Shown: one piece after another, positions 1 to 8,607 of the stretch
How positions within the stretch are numbered: position 1 is the stretch's first letter
How the letters are laid out: the number at the start of each line of letters is the position of its first letter
Assembly: GCA_903832665.1 (NCBI GenBank)
Contig: CAILCG010000019.1
Coordinates: forward strand, 96,770 to 160,769
Direction: 5' to 3'
From: an uncultured Methanomicrobiales archaeon
GTDB lineage: Archaea; Halobacteriota; Methanomicrobia; Methanomicrobiales; Methanospirillaceae
Length of the DNA: 64,000 bases
The notes under the pieces: generated by a model
The model's database searches: none
What the model saw: only the letters and a program-made list of their open reading frames with translations
What the model was told of the DNA's origin: nothing
Made by a program: the position numbers and the translations under genes

Positions 1-270
1 GGGCGGCGGGGTTCATCATAATCTGGGGTATGGGGGTCTCAACCCCCATCAACATTTACGAATTTTGTTTTTCGTGAGAAATCTTTGCGAGAAATTGAGG
101 AGTCACTCTTGGGGCCTGACACACTTCGTGCTTCCAATCCCGTTATACGGGCGCCCCCCCATAGAGCGACAACGGCATAAGGTTGCCGAGAAATTCCAGT
201 GAGTGGTCACTCTCTTGGTACACTTAAGAAGGCTGGCAAGTAACGGAAAACCGATAATTTCTCCAGAACA
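1..270. repeat. Dispersed hairpin repeat, copy A
   Basis: This gene-free leader matches the far end of the window (copy C). A 31-nt block at 25-55 is identical to 63639-63669, and weaker similarity continues to about position 270, including a shared GGCAAGTAA..GA..ATTTC tail. The core is a perfect 8-bp hairpin, ATGGGGGTCTCAACCCCCAT, at 30-49, preceded by a GGGCGGCGG-rich stretch. A short ORF (203..463) covers part of it. Its LASNGK..ISPE segment resembles the ORF in copy C, so the family may descend from a short coding element, but both ORFs look degenerate. No transposase or terminal inverted repeats were seen. Confidence 0.7.
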
Positions 271-366
271 AAAACGTCCCCTCTCTTTCTCCCGGGTAAA
301 TATCCGGCCCCATTTCCAAACGACAAAATTTAAACGAGAATGGCATGAAACACTCTTCCGGATTCT

Positions 367-1949
367 ATGGGAAAATGTGCAAGTACCAAAGAGAGCTATG
401 AAGAGATGTGCTCCCGATTCTCTATCGAAGTGCCGGAATTCTATAATTTCGGCTTTGATGTGATCGATGCCTGGGCGAAACGGGATCGCAATAAACTCGC
501 CATGATCTGGGTTGACCGGAATGGCGAAGAGAAGAAATACAGTTATCTTGACCTGGCCAACCTCTCCAACCAGGCCGCAAATATCCTGCTGAAATACGGG
601 ATCAACAAGGGAGACCGGGTCCTCGTCATGCTCCCCCGGATTCCTGAATGGTGGATCTTTGCCATTGCCTTGATCAAGCTGGGGGCCGTATTTGCACCCT
701 GCCCGACGATGCTCACCTCGCGCGACATCAAGTACCGGGTCAACAAGGGAAAGTTCCGGATGATCATCACCGATCTTGAAAATGCAGAGAAAGTTGAAGA
801 GATCTGCAATGAATGCCCCACCCTCACCACCCGCTTCCTGGCCGATGGCGAACTGCGGGGCTGGGCAAGTTTTCCCTACGAGTTGCTCTACCCGGCACCA
901 CCGGGGAGCCCAAGATGGTGCTGCACGAGCACAGTTACCCGCTCGGGCATATTGTCACCGCACAGCTCTGGCAGGACATCAAGCACAACGACCTGCATTT
1001 CACGGTTGCCGATACCGGCTGGGCAAAATGTGCCTGGGGCAAGATCTTCGGCCAGTGGATTGAAGGAGCCTGTATCTTTGTCTATCATTTCGATGGCAAG
1101 TTCCAGGCCACCGAAGTCCTGCCGCTCCTGGAAAAATACCAGATCACGACTTTCTGCTGCCCCCCGACCATCTACCGGATGCTCATTCTCGCGGATCTCG
1201 ACCGCTTCGATCTCTCGAGCCTCCGCCACTGCACCAGTGCCGGAGAACCGCTCAACCCTGAAGTGATCCGGGTCTGGAAGGAAGGCACGGGCCTTACGAT
1301 CTGCGAGGGATACGGGCAGACCGAGACTGCGTGCTGTGTTGCTGCGTTTCCCAATGTCGAGCCCCGCCCCGGCTCCATGGGCAAGCCTTCCCCCGGCTGG
1401 AAGATCGCAGTGCATGACGATGACGGAAAACCGGTAGCACCGCACGAAGAGGGAAGGCTGGGCATCAGTACCGAGCCCTGTCCTCCGGGCCTGTTCCGGG
1501 AATATATCGACAATCCCGAAGAGAACAAAAAATCGTTCGTGAACGGCTGGTATTATACCGGCGATAAAGTCTGCGTTGATGATGACGGCTATTACTGGTT
1601 CGTGGGCCGGGACGATGATGTGATCAAGAGTTCCGGGTACCGCATCGGGCCCTTTGAAGTGGAGAGCGCGTTGATCGAACATCCCGCGGTGCAGGAAGCT
1701 GCCGTTGTAGGATCACCGGATCGTATCCGGGGACTCATTGTCAAGGCATTTGTTGTGCTCAACAAGGGTTTTGATCCTTCCGAATCCCTGGTAAAGGACA
1801 TCAAATCGTATGTGAAACGCACCACCGCACCGTACAAATATCCCCGGGAGATCGAATTTGTCGCGGAGCTTCCCAAAACTATCTCCGGCAAGATCAAGCG
1901 CAATGAACTCCGCGCTGCGGAGCTACAGAAATACTTGAACCAGAAGTAG
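367..1949 (+). pseudogene. AMP-forming acyl-CoA synthetase, broken by internal deletion and frameshift
   Basis: This ANL-superfamily acyl-CoA synthetase (medium-chain/MACS type) would activate a fatty or organic acid to acyl-AMP and then acyl-CoA. The first half (ORF 367..1266) matches the downstream paralog from YEEM..FNFGFDVIDAW to ELLYPAP. The second half (ORF 813..1949) resumes at GTTGEPKM and keeps GYGQTET, YTGDK, GRDDDVIKSSGYRIGP and the PKTISGK lysine motif. Against the paralog, 85 bp are missing at about 892-900, between short CCGGC-type direct repeats. The deletion removes the start of the phosphate-binding TSGTTGEPK loop and shifts the frame, as the ORF coordinates predict. Translation from 367 would terminate early in nonsense sequence. 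Identity is sure; whether the deletion is biological or an assembly collapse between the two paralogs cannot be seen. Confidence 0.9.
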
Positions 1950-2102
1950 CAGCACCACAATAATTCTCCCTCTTTTTACCGTTCGTTATTCTTTTGCGCC
2001 GAAATTTTTCCCGCACCCTGTTGCAGAATTTTGTGAAAAGAATCCTGCTGGTGCAAGTAATCGCTCGAAACCCTCATCATATGCACCACTAAACAGATCT
2101 GT

Positions 2103-3965
2103 ATGGTGCGATATTCTGTCACTATGGACGATTCCCTTGCAGAAAGCATTGACAAATCGTGTGAGAAGCGTAAAATTTCCCGGTCTGACTGGATCAATGA
2201 GGCATGCACCACCCAACTTCCCAAAAGTTCCGGGACTGCGCGAATCGGCGCAACCACCCTGCCCTCAGCCGGCCCGGTCTTCGGGCCCGAGGATCACAAC
2301 ATGCCCGACTATGAGGAGATGTTTGCGAAATTTGCCATTGAAGTGCCCGAGTACTTCAACTTCGGTTTCGATGTGATCGATGCCTGGGCCAACAAGGACC
2401 GGAACAAACTGGCCATGCTCTGGGTGAACCAGGAGGGCAAGGAGAAGACGTTTACGTTCTGGGACCTGATGCGGCTCTCGAACCAGATCGTCAACATCAT
2501 GATCAAGTACGGGGTCACGAAAGGCGACCGCGTGCTGATCATGCTGCCCCGTGTTCCCGAGTGGTGGACGTTCACCCTTGGCCTGATCAAGCGCGGGGCA
2601 GTCTATTGCCCGGCACCCACGATGCTCACGCCCAAGGATCTCAAATACCGGATCAATCTTGCGGACATCAAGATGGTCATCACGATGGAAGAGCAGGCCG
2701 ACAAGATCGAAGAGATCGCCAAGGAATGCCCGTCCCTTACCTGCAAACTCCTGATCGATGGCAAACGCCCGGGCTGGATCAGTTACCTCACCGAACTCGA
2801 CTACCCGGCCCCCGTCTCAGCAAAGATCGTCAACCTCCCCAGCATGAAGAAGACGAAGAGCACCGATCCGCTCGTGATCTTCTTTACTTCCGGCACGACC
2901 GGCGAACCCAAGATGGTGGTGCACGAGCAGAGCTACCCGCTGGGGCATATCGTGACGGCCCGCTTCTGGCACGACCTGCGCATGAACGATCTCCACTTCA
3001 CCCTTTCCGATACTGGATGGGCAAAGAGCGCCTGGGGAAAATTCTATGGCCAGTGGATCGAAGGCTCGGCAATCTTTGTGTACGACATACGGAGCCGCTT
3101 CAATGCAACTGAGATCCTCCCGCTCATAGAGAAATATGGCATCACCACGTTCTGCTGCCCGCCCACGATCTACCGGATGCTCATCCTGGCGGATCTCGAC
3201 AAGTTCGATTTCTCCGAGCTCCGCCATTGCGTGAGCGCCGGAGAACCGCTCAATCCCGAAGTGATCAAGGCCTGGAAGGATGCGACCGGCCTGACCATCT
3301 ATGAAGGGTACGGGCAGACCGAGACGGTGCTCTGCGTTGGTACTTTCCCTGGGATGACCCCGAAGTATGGTTCCATGGGAAGGCCCTCGCCCGGCTGGCA
3401 GATTGACCTCCACGATGACAATGGAAAACCTGTCGCCGATCATGAAGAGGGCAGGATCGCCATCAAGATGGTGCCGCGCCCGGTGGGGATGTTCCGGGAG
3501 TACCTCAACAATCCCGATGAGAATAAGAAATCATTTGTCGGCGACTACTTTTACACCGGCGATAAAGCCTACCGGGACGAAGACGGGTATCTCTGGTTTA
3601 TTGGCCGGGATGACGATGTGATCAAATCATCCGGGTACCGGATCGGCCCCTTTGAAGTCGAGAGTGCTTTGATCGAGCACCCCGCGGTCCAGGAAGCGGC
3701 GGTTGTTGGTTCACCGGATGATATCCGCGGCCTGGTTGTCAAGGCGTTCGTGATCCTGAAGCCCGGGTTCCAGCCCTCCGAAACCCTGGTGCGGGAGATC
3801 CAGAACTATGTCAAGAAGGTCACGGCGCCCTACAAATATCCCCGCATCATTGAGTTCGTGCCGACTCTCCCCAAGACCACATCCGGAAAAATCCGGAGAA
3901 AGGAACTCCGCGAACAGGAAATGCACAAAAGGTCCAATGACTCATCAGCCTCAAAAAAGGCCTGA
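2103..3965 (+). CDS. AMP-forming acyl-CoA synthetase with N-terminal ribbon-helix-helix segment
   Basis: An intact 620-residue ANL enzyme converting a carboxylate, ATP and CoA to acyl-CoA. Visible motifs are the P-loop TSGTTGEPKM (about residue 262), GYGQTET (about 405), YTGDKAYRDEDGYLWFIGRDDD and the catalytic-lysine region PKTTSGKIRRKEL near the C-terminus. Residues 1-35 (RYSVTMDDSLAESIDKSCEK..RSDWINEAC) look like a CopG/Arc ribbon-helix-helix DNA-binding unit, followed by a Pro/Ala-rich linker. The usual enzyme start would be MPDYEEM at 2301, which has its own GAGGATC-like ribosome site, so two products from one frame are possible. It lies 153 bp downstream of a broken paralog that lacks the RHH part. 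Acyl specificity cannot be read from sequence. Confidence 0.92.
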   Translation: MVRYSVTMDDSLAESIDKSCEKRKISRSDWINEACTTQLPKSSGTARIGATTLPSAGPVFGPEDHNMPDYEEMFAKFAIEVPEYFNFGFDVIDAWANKDRNKLAMLWVNQEGKEKTFTFWDLMRLSNQIVNIMIKYGVTKGDRVLIMLPRVPEWWTFTLGLIKRGAVYCPAPTMLTPKDLKYRINLADIKMVITMEEQADKIEEIAKECPSLTCKLLIDGKRPGWISYLTELDYPAPVSAKIVNLPSMKKTKSTDPLVIFFTSGTTGEPKMVVHEQSYPLGHIVTARFWHDLRMNDLHFTLSDTGWAKSAWGKFYGQWIEGSAIFVYDIRSRFNATEILPLIEKYGITTFCCPPTIYRMLILADLDKFDFSELRHCVSAGEPLNPEVIKAWKDATGLTIYEGYGQTETVLCVGTFPGMTPKYGSMGRPSPGWQIDLHDDNGKPVADHEEGRIAIKMVPRPVGMFREYLNNPDENKKSFVGDYFYTGDKAYRDEDGYLWFIGRDDDVIKSSGYRIGPFEVESALIEHPAVQEAAVVGSPDDIRGLVVKAFVILKPGFQPSETLVREIQNYVKKVTAPYKYPRIIEFVPTLPKTTSGKIRRKELREQEMHKRSNDSSASKKA

Positions 3966-3977
3966 CCGACCCCTATC

Positions 3978-3986
3978 TTTATTTAA
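3978..3986 (+). promoter_or_regulatory. TATA box of tRNA-Leu
   Basis: TTTATTTAA is centred about 28 nt upstream of the mature tRNA 5' end, the normal archaeal TATA-box spacing for a tRNA gene. Confidence 0.6.
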
Positions 3987-4009
3987 TTTCAATCGTAATC
4001 TATACAGGC

Positions 4010-4094
4010 GCGAGGGTAGCCAAGCCAGGTCAACGGCGCCAGGTTCAGGGCCTGGTCTCGCAGGAGTTCTTGGGTTCGAATCCCATCCCTCGCA
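4010..4094 (+). tRNA. tRNA-Leu (anticodon CAG)
   Basis: An 85-nt type II tRNA. The acceptor strands GCGAGGG and CCCTCGC pair perfectly, with A as discriminator. The D arm is GCC..GGC. The anticodon stem CCAGG/CCTGG encloses loop TTCAGGG, giving anticodon CAG for leucine CTG codons. A long variable arm (TCTCGCAGGAGTTC region) is as expected for leucine, and the T loop is TTCGAAT. CCA is not encoded and no intron is evident. A TATA box upstream and a T run downstream frame it as a single-gene unit. Confidence 0.95.
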
Positions 4095-4099
4095 TGCGC

Positions 4100-4106
4100 T
4101 TTTTTT
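4100..4106 (+). terminator. Oligo-T terminator of tRNA-Leu
   Basis: A run of seven T residues begins six nucleotides after the tRNA 3' end, the typical archaeal T-rich termination signal for a tRNA transcript. Confidence 0.55.
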
Positions 4107-4233
4107 GTGTTCGTGTTTTCTTGAATTTTGTCACTTTTCAGTTCTTTCTTCGTTTCTGATATCGCATTTTTTTAAAGATCACTAAAAGAGCGTAGCACGG
4201 GTGTGGTCGTGCGGGATATTGTTTGCAGGTTCA

Positions 4234-4995
4234 TCAGGATTGAGATGAAGTGAAATCAGATTTCCGGACCCTTATCTCAAGTACGTATTCAATGACGTGC
4301 TTTGAAGAAATATCGAAATTGTATTCCCGGTATCCCCGGTAAAACTTCTGTGACCAGGGGCGGGGATCAGAGGATCGCTGCCAAAGGGATTTGTCGAGTC
4401 CTCCCGGGGGTTCGATGGTCTCGACCAAATCAGGATTTTTAACATCAGTCACTATCATGCATATGGAGGGAAATAATGCAGACTCCGCTCCTTTGTACGA
4501 ACCCAGGTCCTGCCCGCCCATTAATTCGGGATCTGCGGTATACCACAACTCCCAATAACTTGCCGGGATAAACACATTCACCGATTGTTTACCGCCGTTC
4601 GTGCTCCCCCTAATCGTTCTAATAGTTGTTAATTCAGAACTATTTGGAATTCCAAATGTCGGTTTAATTTCCGGAGTCGGAGCGGTGATCGGGGCTTTGG
4701 TAATTGTCTCTCCCGATGGTGGAATATCCTGGTCCCAGTCCAACTCAGTCATTCCAAAAACCCGGAGTACTTTGTTCGAATAATGGGATATCCTGAAAGA
4801 ACATTCCTGAAGCCAGCCGAGATAACCGTTCATGTGCTCCTTCGACCCCAGTACTCCCGTCTGGGTCGGGGGCACCTCGATCGTAAGATTTTGAACCCCG
4901 AAAAGAAGTGAACCTTCATCGGATTCAGATGATGCCGGAAGAATCAGACCCTCACAACAGATCATCAAAATCACGAATAGATGAATCCCCTTCAT
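4234..4995 (-). CDS. Secreted protein of unknown function
   Basis: A 253-residue protein starting MKGIHLFVILMICCEGLILPASS, a clear Sec-type signal peptide, so it is probably exported or membrane-tethered. The rest is soluble-looking with a Pro/Thr-rich stretch (ITKAPITAPTPEIKPTFGI) near residues 98-115, a common linker feature in archaeal surface proteins, and a Tyr/Trp-rich C-terminal half. I recognise no family. It stands alone, convergent with the tRNA gene and upstream of mscL on the same strand. AT-rich sequence immediately before the start (TTTAATTTTAAATATTTG) could be its promoter, implying a short or absent leader. Confidence 0.7.
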   Translation of the reverse strand: MKGIHLFVILMICCEGLILPASSESDEGSLLFGVQNLTIEVPPTQTGVLGSKEHMNGYLGWLQECSFRISHYSNKVLRVFGMTELDWDQDIPPSGETITKAPITAPTPEIKPTFGIPNSSELTTIRTIRGSTNGGKQSVNVFIPASYWELWYTADPELMGGQDLGSYKGAESALFPSICMIVTDVKNPDLVETIEPPGGLDKSLWQRSSDPRPWSQKFYRGYREYNFDISSKHVIEYVLEIRVRKSDFTSSQS

Positions 4996-5304
4996 ATAAA
5001 ATTCAAATATTTAATTTTAAGTAAATAAGTGCTGTTTTTTAATCACGGGTAAGTAAAAACATCCTGTTAATCCCGCATGAGTTCCCCCATTGATCGCATC
5101 TCGTATGGATTTCATTAGGGATCCCTCAAAACAACTCGTTGTTTATTGTGAACAGGGAACGTCCACATAGTAAAAAATCCTCAAAGAGAGGACTACTGCT
5201 ATCAGGGAATCCAGCACTTCGCACTTTCGCTGCAGCCACAGGGAATCTCCCAATAGCGATAGCCCCTCAAATTAGAATGACTCCGGCAACGGGTGTCATC
5301 CGAC
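4996..5304. other. Intergenic region without a convincing gene
   Basis: These 309 bases separate the secreted-protein gene from the 3' end of mscL. ORF 5139..5336 has no ribosome site, overlaps mscL antisense and resembles no family I know, so I regard it as noise. The first 40 bases are AT-rich and probably hold the promoter of the minus-strand secreted-protein gene. Confidence 0.5.
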
Positions 5305-5682
5305 TCAGACTTTTTTCGAAATATCCCCCTTCATGATATACTTGACAATAATGAAGATCACGAGCGCAATGATAACAAAATCAATAATTGCCCCGACAAA
5401 GTCACCGAGCAGAAACTGGATGGGCCCGACCTGAAAGACCGCCTCTCTCCAGTTTCCTCCGGGAACAATCACCGCAATGATGGGCATGATGATATCAGAA
5501 ACGGTCGAGTTGACCAGTTTTGTCGCGGCCGTTCCTATGACAAAGGCAACCGCAAGCCCTATCACCTGGTACTTCTGGAGGAACTCCATGAACTCTTTAT
5601 TGAAACCCTCCGCACCTTTTCCCAGCGCCATGACCCCGCCTTCCAGGGCCTTCTCGGCATCTCCAATCTTTTTGTCAGTCAT
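5305..5682 (-). CDS. Large-conductance mechanosensitive channel MscL
   Basis: MscL forms a homopentameric pore that opens at high membrane tension and releases solutes during hypo-osmotic shock. The sequence shows the N-terminal amphipathic segment EFMEFLQKYQVIGLAVAFVIGTAATKLVNSTVSDIIMPI (TM1, pore-lining), a short periplasmic loop (PGGNWREAVFQVGPIQFLLG) and TM2 (AIIDFVIIALVIFIIVKYIMK). The charged cytoplasmic helix after TM2 is very short. I chose the start at MTDKK because AAGGAGA lies eight bases before it; the ORF track begins ten codons earlier without such a site. At about 125 residues it is slightly shorter than typical MscL (about 135-150). Confidence 0.93.
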   Translation of the reverse strand: MTDKKIGDAEKALEGGVMALGKGAEGFNKEFMEFLQKYQVIGLAVAFVIGTAATKLVNSTVSDIIMPIIAVIVPGGNWREAVFQVGPIQFLLGDFVGAIIDFVIIALVIFIIVKYIMKGDISKKV

Positions 5683-5979
5683 GTTCCATTCTCCTTTTGA
5701 CCGGTTGGCCACGAAATTCTGGTCAGCGTGTGACCTCTTCAGTCTTTGGGTACTTTTGCGGGCTCAGGAGGTGCCGGGACCCCCAGCTGCACTAGGGTAA
5801 AGATCATTGAAACTAAAAAAAACCTGCATGAAGTCAAAGACTTCGCACCAGAGCAATGAACATTTTGCACTCCAGAACTATGAAACGTTTGCATGCCGGA
5901 CTCAATTTCCATACGCCCACAATTTCATCAGAAGTGTTCAAAATTTTCATAACAAAAACAGATCCGGTTACCGGTTGAT

Positions 5980-6017
5980 CCGGACAGGGGCGGATTTTTT
6001 TCCATCACCCTGTCCGG
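5980..6017. promoter_or_regulatory. Inverted repeat in the mscL / DUF1624 divergent intergenic region
   Basis: CCGGACAGGG (5980-5989) and CCCTGTCCGG (6008-6017) are perfect 10-bp arms around an 18-base loop containing a T run. They end about 40 bases before the DUF1624 gene start. The 373-base gap (5683-6055) otherwise holds no ORF of interest. The element could be an operator for the divergent pair or a terminator-like hairpin; the sequence alone does not decide. Confidence 0.45.
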
Positions 6018-6055
6018 TACAAATACATATCTGACTATAATTCCCATATTTCGGT

Positions 6056-6796
6056 ATGGAAACCTCTTCGCGGCTCTGGGAGATCGATCTCTTCCGGGGT
6101 ATCGCGATCCTGATGATGGTGCTGTTCCATACGGTCTTCGATCTCAGTTTTTTCCGGATTGCGCCCATCAACACCTCTTCCGGTTTCTGGCATTATTTCG
6201 CCTATGCCACCGCTTCGCTCTTCCTCCTGATCGTGGGTGTTTCCCTCATCGTCAGCTATGCGAGAGCGCAGCAGAAAATCTCGGGAATTCCCCAGGCCCT
6301 CAAATTTGTCTACCGGGGCATCTTTATCTTCGCACTCGGGCTGCTTGTCACGCTGGGGACCTGGCTGTACCTGCGGGAAGGTTTTGTGATCTTTGGTATC
6401 CTGCATCTCATCGGGATCTCGATCATCCTCTCCCCGCTCTTCTTCCGGTTCGGGAAATACACTATCCTCTTAGGGCTTGCCTGCATCCCGGCCGGGTGGA
6501 TCATTTCCGGTATGAGGGGACCATCATTCCTGCTGCCTCTTGGCATCATGCCCCCCGGATTCGATTCTGTTGATTATACCCCGCTCTTTCCCTGGCTGGG
6601 CATGGTATTGCTGGGGATGGGCATTGGGCAGTACCTGTACGCCGGAGGCCTCAGGCAGTTTTCCCTTAAGCCCCTGCCGGACGCTCTCGTAAAACCCCTC
6701 TCGTTTCTCGGCCGGCATTCGCTGGTCATCTACCTGGTGCACCAGCCCGTCATCGTGATACTGCTGGCACTTACCACCGGGATGAAGATTGTATGA
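6056..6796 (+). CDS. HGSNAT/DUF1624-family polytopic membrane protein
   Basis: A 246-residue hydrophobic protein starting METSSRLWEIDLFRGIAILMMVLFHTVFDLSFF. The WEIDLFRGIAILMMVLFH motif with its conserved histidine is typical of the DUF1624 / heparan-alpha-glucosaminide acetyltransferase catalytic family, which moves acyl groups across membranes. About seven hydrophobic segments are visible. A C-terminal LGRHSLVIYLVHQP motif, shared with membrane acyltransferases, supports an acyltransferase role, but the substrate is unknown. There is no ribosome site before the start, while TACAAATACATA lies about 30 bases upstream, suggesting a leaderless transcript. Confidence 0.8.
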   Translation: METSSRLWEIDLFRGIAILMMVLFHTVFDLSFFRIAPINTSSGFWHYFAYATASLFLLIVGVSLIVSYARAQQKISGIPQALKFVYRGIFIFALGLLVTLGTWLYLREGFVIFGILHLIGISIILSPLFFRFGKYTILLGLACIPAGWIISGMRGPSFLLPLGIMPPGFDSVDYTPLFPWLGMVLLGMGIGQYLYAGGLRQFSLKPLPDALVKPLSFLGRHSLVIYLVHQPVIVILLALTTGMKIV

Positions 6797-6882
6797 ACCG
6801 TCCCGGTTGTCAACCCCCGCCATTTCACAATGTATTTACCCCAACGACTCCCCAGTTTCCGTAACGTAAAAAAGGTAAGCTC

Positions 6883-7719
6883 ATGTTTCGCATCCCCACA
6901 ACCCCGGCACTGATCATGGTCATGGTGTGCCTGTTCCAGTTGGCGGGATGCACGTCCCTCTACGAGCAGAACAACCAGACGCCGAATTCACCCCCCGAGA
7001 TACAGCAGTTCCCCTCAAGTTACCAGGTGACCATCGCCCAGCCGGATCTCACCTCAGGATCCATAAAAATGGACACCGACGTGTTTAACATTGGAGAGGT
7101 TGTGGAATTTTATGTGGTCAATGAGGGGTCGAAACCATTGACCTGCCTCAACGATCCCCCTACCTACTCGGTAAAATTCCAGTCCGGCAGTGGACGGTGG
7201 GCGACCCGGATGGGAACAGATGTTCCGGTGGAGACCAACAAGACCTCGCTCGGACACGGCCAGACCAGCCAGATGTACCGGTTCGTCACCTCCGGCTGGG
7301 AGCCCAACCGGTACCGCATTGTATCCGATTGCGGTGTATCCCGCGAATTCCTGCTCCGCGCCGCACCAACCCCGGTCCCCACGATCTGCCCCCCGGCCGG
7401 GAATGAACCGGTCAGGGTCCGGATAAACCCGATCGGCACCCCGTACGCCGGAACACCCTTTGTTATCAACGGCACCACAAACCAGGCTGCCGGTGAAGAA
7501 CTCAAATATCTTGTTTTCCCGGGGTCCACATTACCCAAAGCATTCGATCAGGGCGGCGAAAAACCCCTGTCCACGCAGGTTTCTGCAGGAGTGTGCGGGG
7601 AAAATGTCTGGTCTGTTTCGGTCAGCGAAACGATCCCGCAGGACTATTATCTCATGATCTCGGCCGGTTCGCTCAATGCAACGGCAATTCAGAGATTTAC
7701 CGTAGTGCCATCTCCCTGA
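6883..7719 (+). CDS. Exported lipoprotein of unknown function
   Basis: A 278-residue protein whose N-terminus, ALIMVMVCLFQLAGCTS, is a signal peptide ending in a lipobox (LAGC), so it is likely lipid-anchored outside the cytoplasmic membrane. After a Gln/Asn/Pro-rich spacer it has two beta-rich stretches: residues about 45-165 (FNIGEVVEFYVVNEGSKPLTC) resemble an immunoglobulin-like fold, and a second begins after PTPVPTICPP. Such modular proteins are common on methanogen surfaces. AAAAGGTAAGCTC precedes the ATG. No enzyme motif is visible and the neighbours do not indicate a role. Confidence 0.72.
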   Translation: MFRIPTTPALIMVMVCLFQLAGCTSLYEQNNQTPNSPPEIQQFPSSYQVTIAQPDLTSGSIKMDTDVFNIGEVVEFYVVNEGSKPLTCLNDPPTYSVKFQSGSGRWATRMGTDVPVETNKTSLGHGQTSQMYRFVTSGWEPNRYRIVSDCGVSREFLLRAAPTPVPTICPPAGNEPVRVRINPIGTPYAGTPFVINGTTNQAAGEELKYLVFPGSTLPKAFDQGGEKPLSTQVSAGVCGENVWSVSVSETIPQDYYLMISAGSLNATAIQRFTVVPSP

Positions 7720-7801
7720 TCATTCCCTGTATTTCGGGGCATTCAGCCATGGGAAAACTCCATGAAGATGGCCGTCATAATTTGTGGGAGATTACCCCCA
7801 A

Positions 7802-8494
7802 ATGCTTCTCAACATCATTACCCTCACCCTTGAACCGGTCGACCCGCTCCAGTTCTCTCTCGCAGAGCTACGGTCGCATTTTGCCGGCAAACTGAGTGAG
7901 TATATGGATCAGCACAGGAACGAAACCGCGGGTTTCATTCACCGGTACCCGGTGGTGCAGTGCAAGCTGGTCAACAATACCCTCATGGTCCTGGGCATCA
8001 GCCAGGGCGCCGCATTGCTCGAGCAGCTCTCACGTGACCTGACAGAAATTCCAGCGGGAAAAAATACCTGCACCATACGGTCCCGTGATAGGGCGATCCG
8101 CCAGGAAGTGTTTGGCACCTCCGGCGCAATACATGCCTATGAATTCCTGACGCCGTGGCTTGCCCTGAACCAGCAGAATGCAAAGAAGTTCTACGAGCTC
8201 AAGGGAAAGACCGAACGGGACACATTCATCAGAAAGATCCTTGAAGGCAGCCTTGCCACACTCGCAAAGTCGCTGGACTATAAAACCCCGGTCCCGATCA
8301 CCTGCAGAGCAAAGATAAAGTTCCGGATTGACTGGATCGAACGGGAGAGCGTTATGGTATTTCTCGGAAAGTTCCAGACAAACTTGGCGATCCCTGATTA
8401 TTTCGGGATCGGGCAGTCGGCATCACAGGGATTTGGTACCCTGAAACGTATCCCGGATATTCCGGTCGCTGGGGATGAGGTGAATTCAGGATGA
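7802..8494 (+). CDS. Solitary Cas6-like (Cas6b-type) CRISPR RNA endoribonuclease
   Basis: Cas6 enzymes cut CRISPR precursor RNA within repeats. This roughly 230-residue protein has the Cas6b-like N-terminal pattern [30 protein letters not shown], with nearby histidines (DQH, FIHR) that could serve catalysis. Its C-terminal glycine-rich loop [17 protein letters not shown] is the hallmark GxGxxxxxGFG of the Cas6 RAMP fold. ORF 7784 opens with GTG six codons earlier; I prefer ATG 7802, preceded by GTGGGAGATTA. No repeat array or other cas gene is in the window. Its stop overlaps the start of an isochorismatase-like stub by four bases. Family assignment is by motif recognition and should be tested by profile search. 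Confidence 0.72.
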   Translation: MLLNIITLTLEPVDPLQFSLAELRSHFAGKLSEYMDQHRNETAGFIHRYPVVQCKLVNNTLMVLGISQGAALLEQLSRDLTEIPAGKNTCTIRSRDRAIRQEVFGTSGAIHAYEFLTPWLALNQQNAKKFYELKGKTERDTFIRKILEGSLATLAKSLDYKTPVPITCRAKIKFRIDWIERESVMVFLGKFQTNLAIPDYFGIGQSASQGFGTLKRIPDIPVAGDEVNSG

Positions 8495-8607
8495 ACGAAG
8501 CAGTGCTGGTCATCGATGTCCAGAACGAATATTTTACCGGGAAACTTCCCGTCACGTATCCTCCCGGGAGTTTTGACCCATTCACCTGCCGGACTCTGAC
8601 TGCATGA
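8491..8607 (+). pseudogene. Truncated isochorismatase-family (cysteine hydrolase) N-terminus
   Basis: This 38-codon ORF is absent from the supplied track. It encodes [27 protein letters not shown], a textbook first strand and loop of the isochorismatase-like hydrolase family, including the DVQN aspartate of the catalytic triad. It then departs ([11 protein letters not shown]) and stops. Full proteins are about 180-200 residues, so roughly four fifths is missing, probably removed when the following transporter gene was joined. It overlaps both neighbours by ATGA (8491-8494 and 8604-8607), so it may still be translated as a coupling peptide. Confidence 0.75.

Noticed and set aside
888-1682. Long minus-strand ORF opposite the acyl-CoA synthetase
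   Set aside because: GC-rich third-position shadow of the real gene; no ribosome site or family resemblance.
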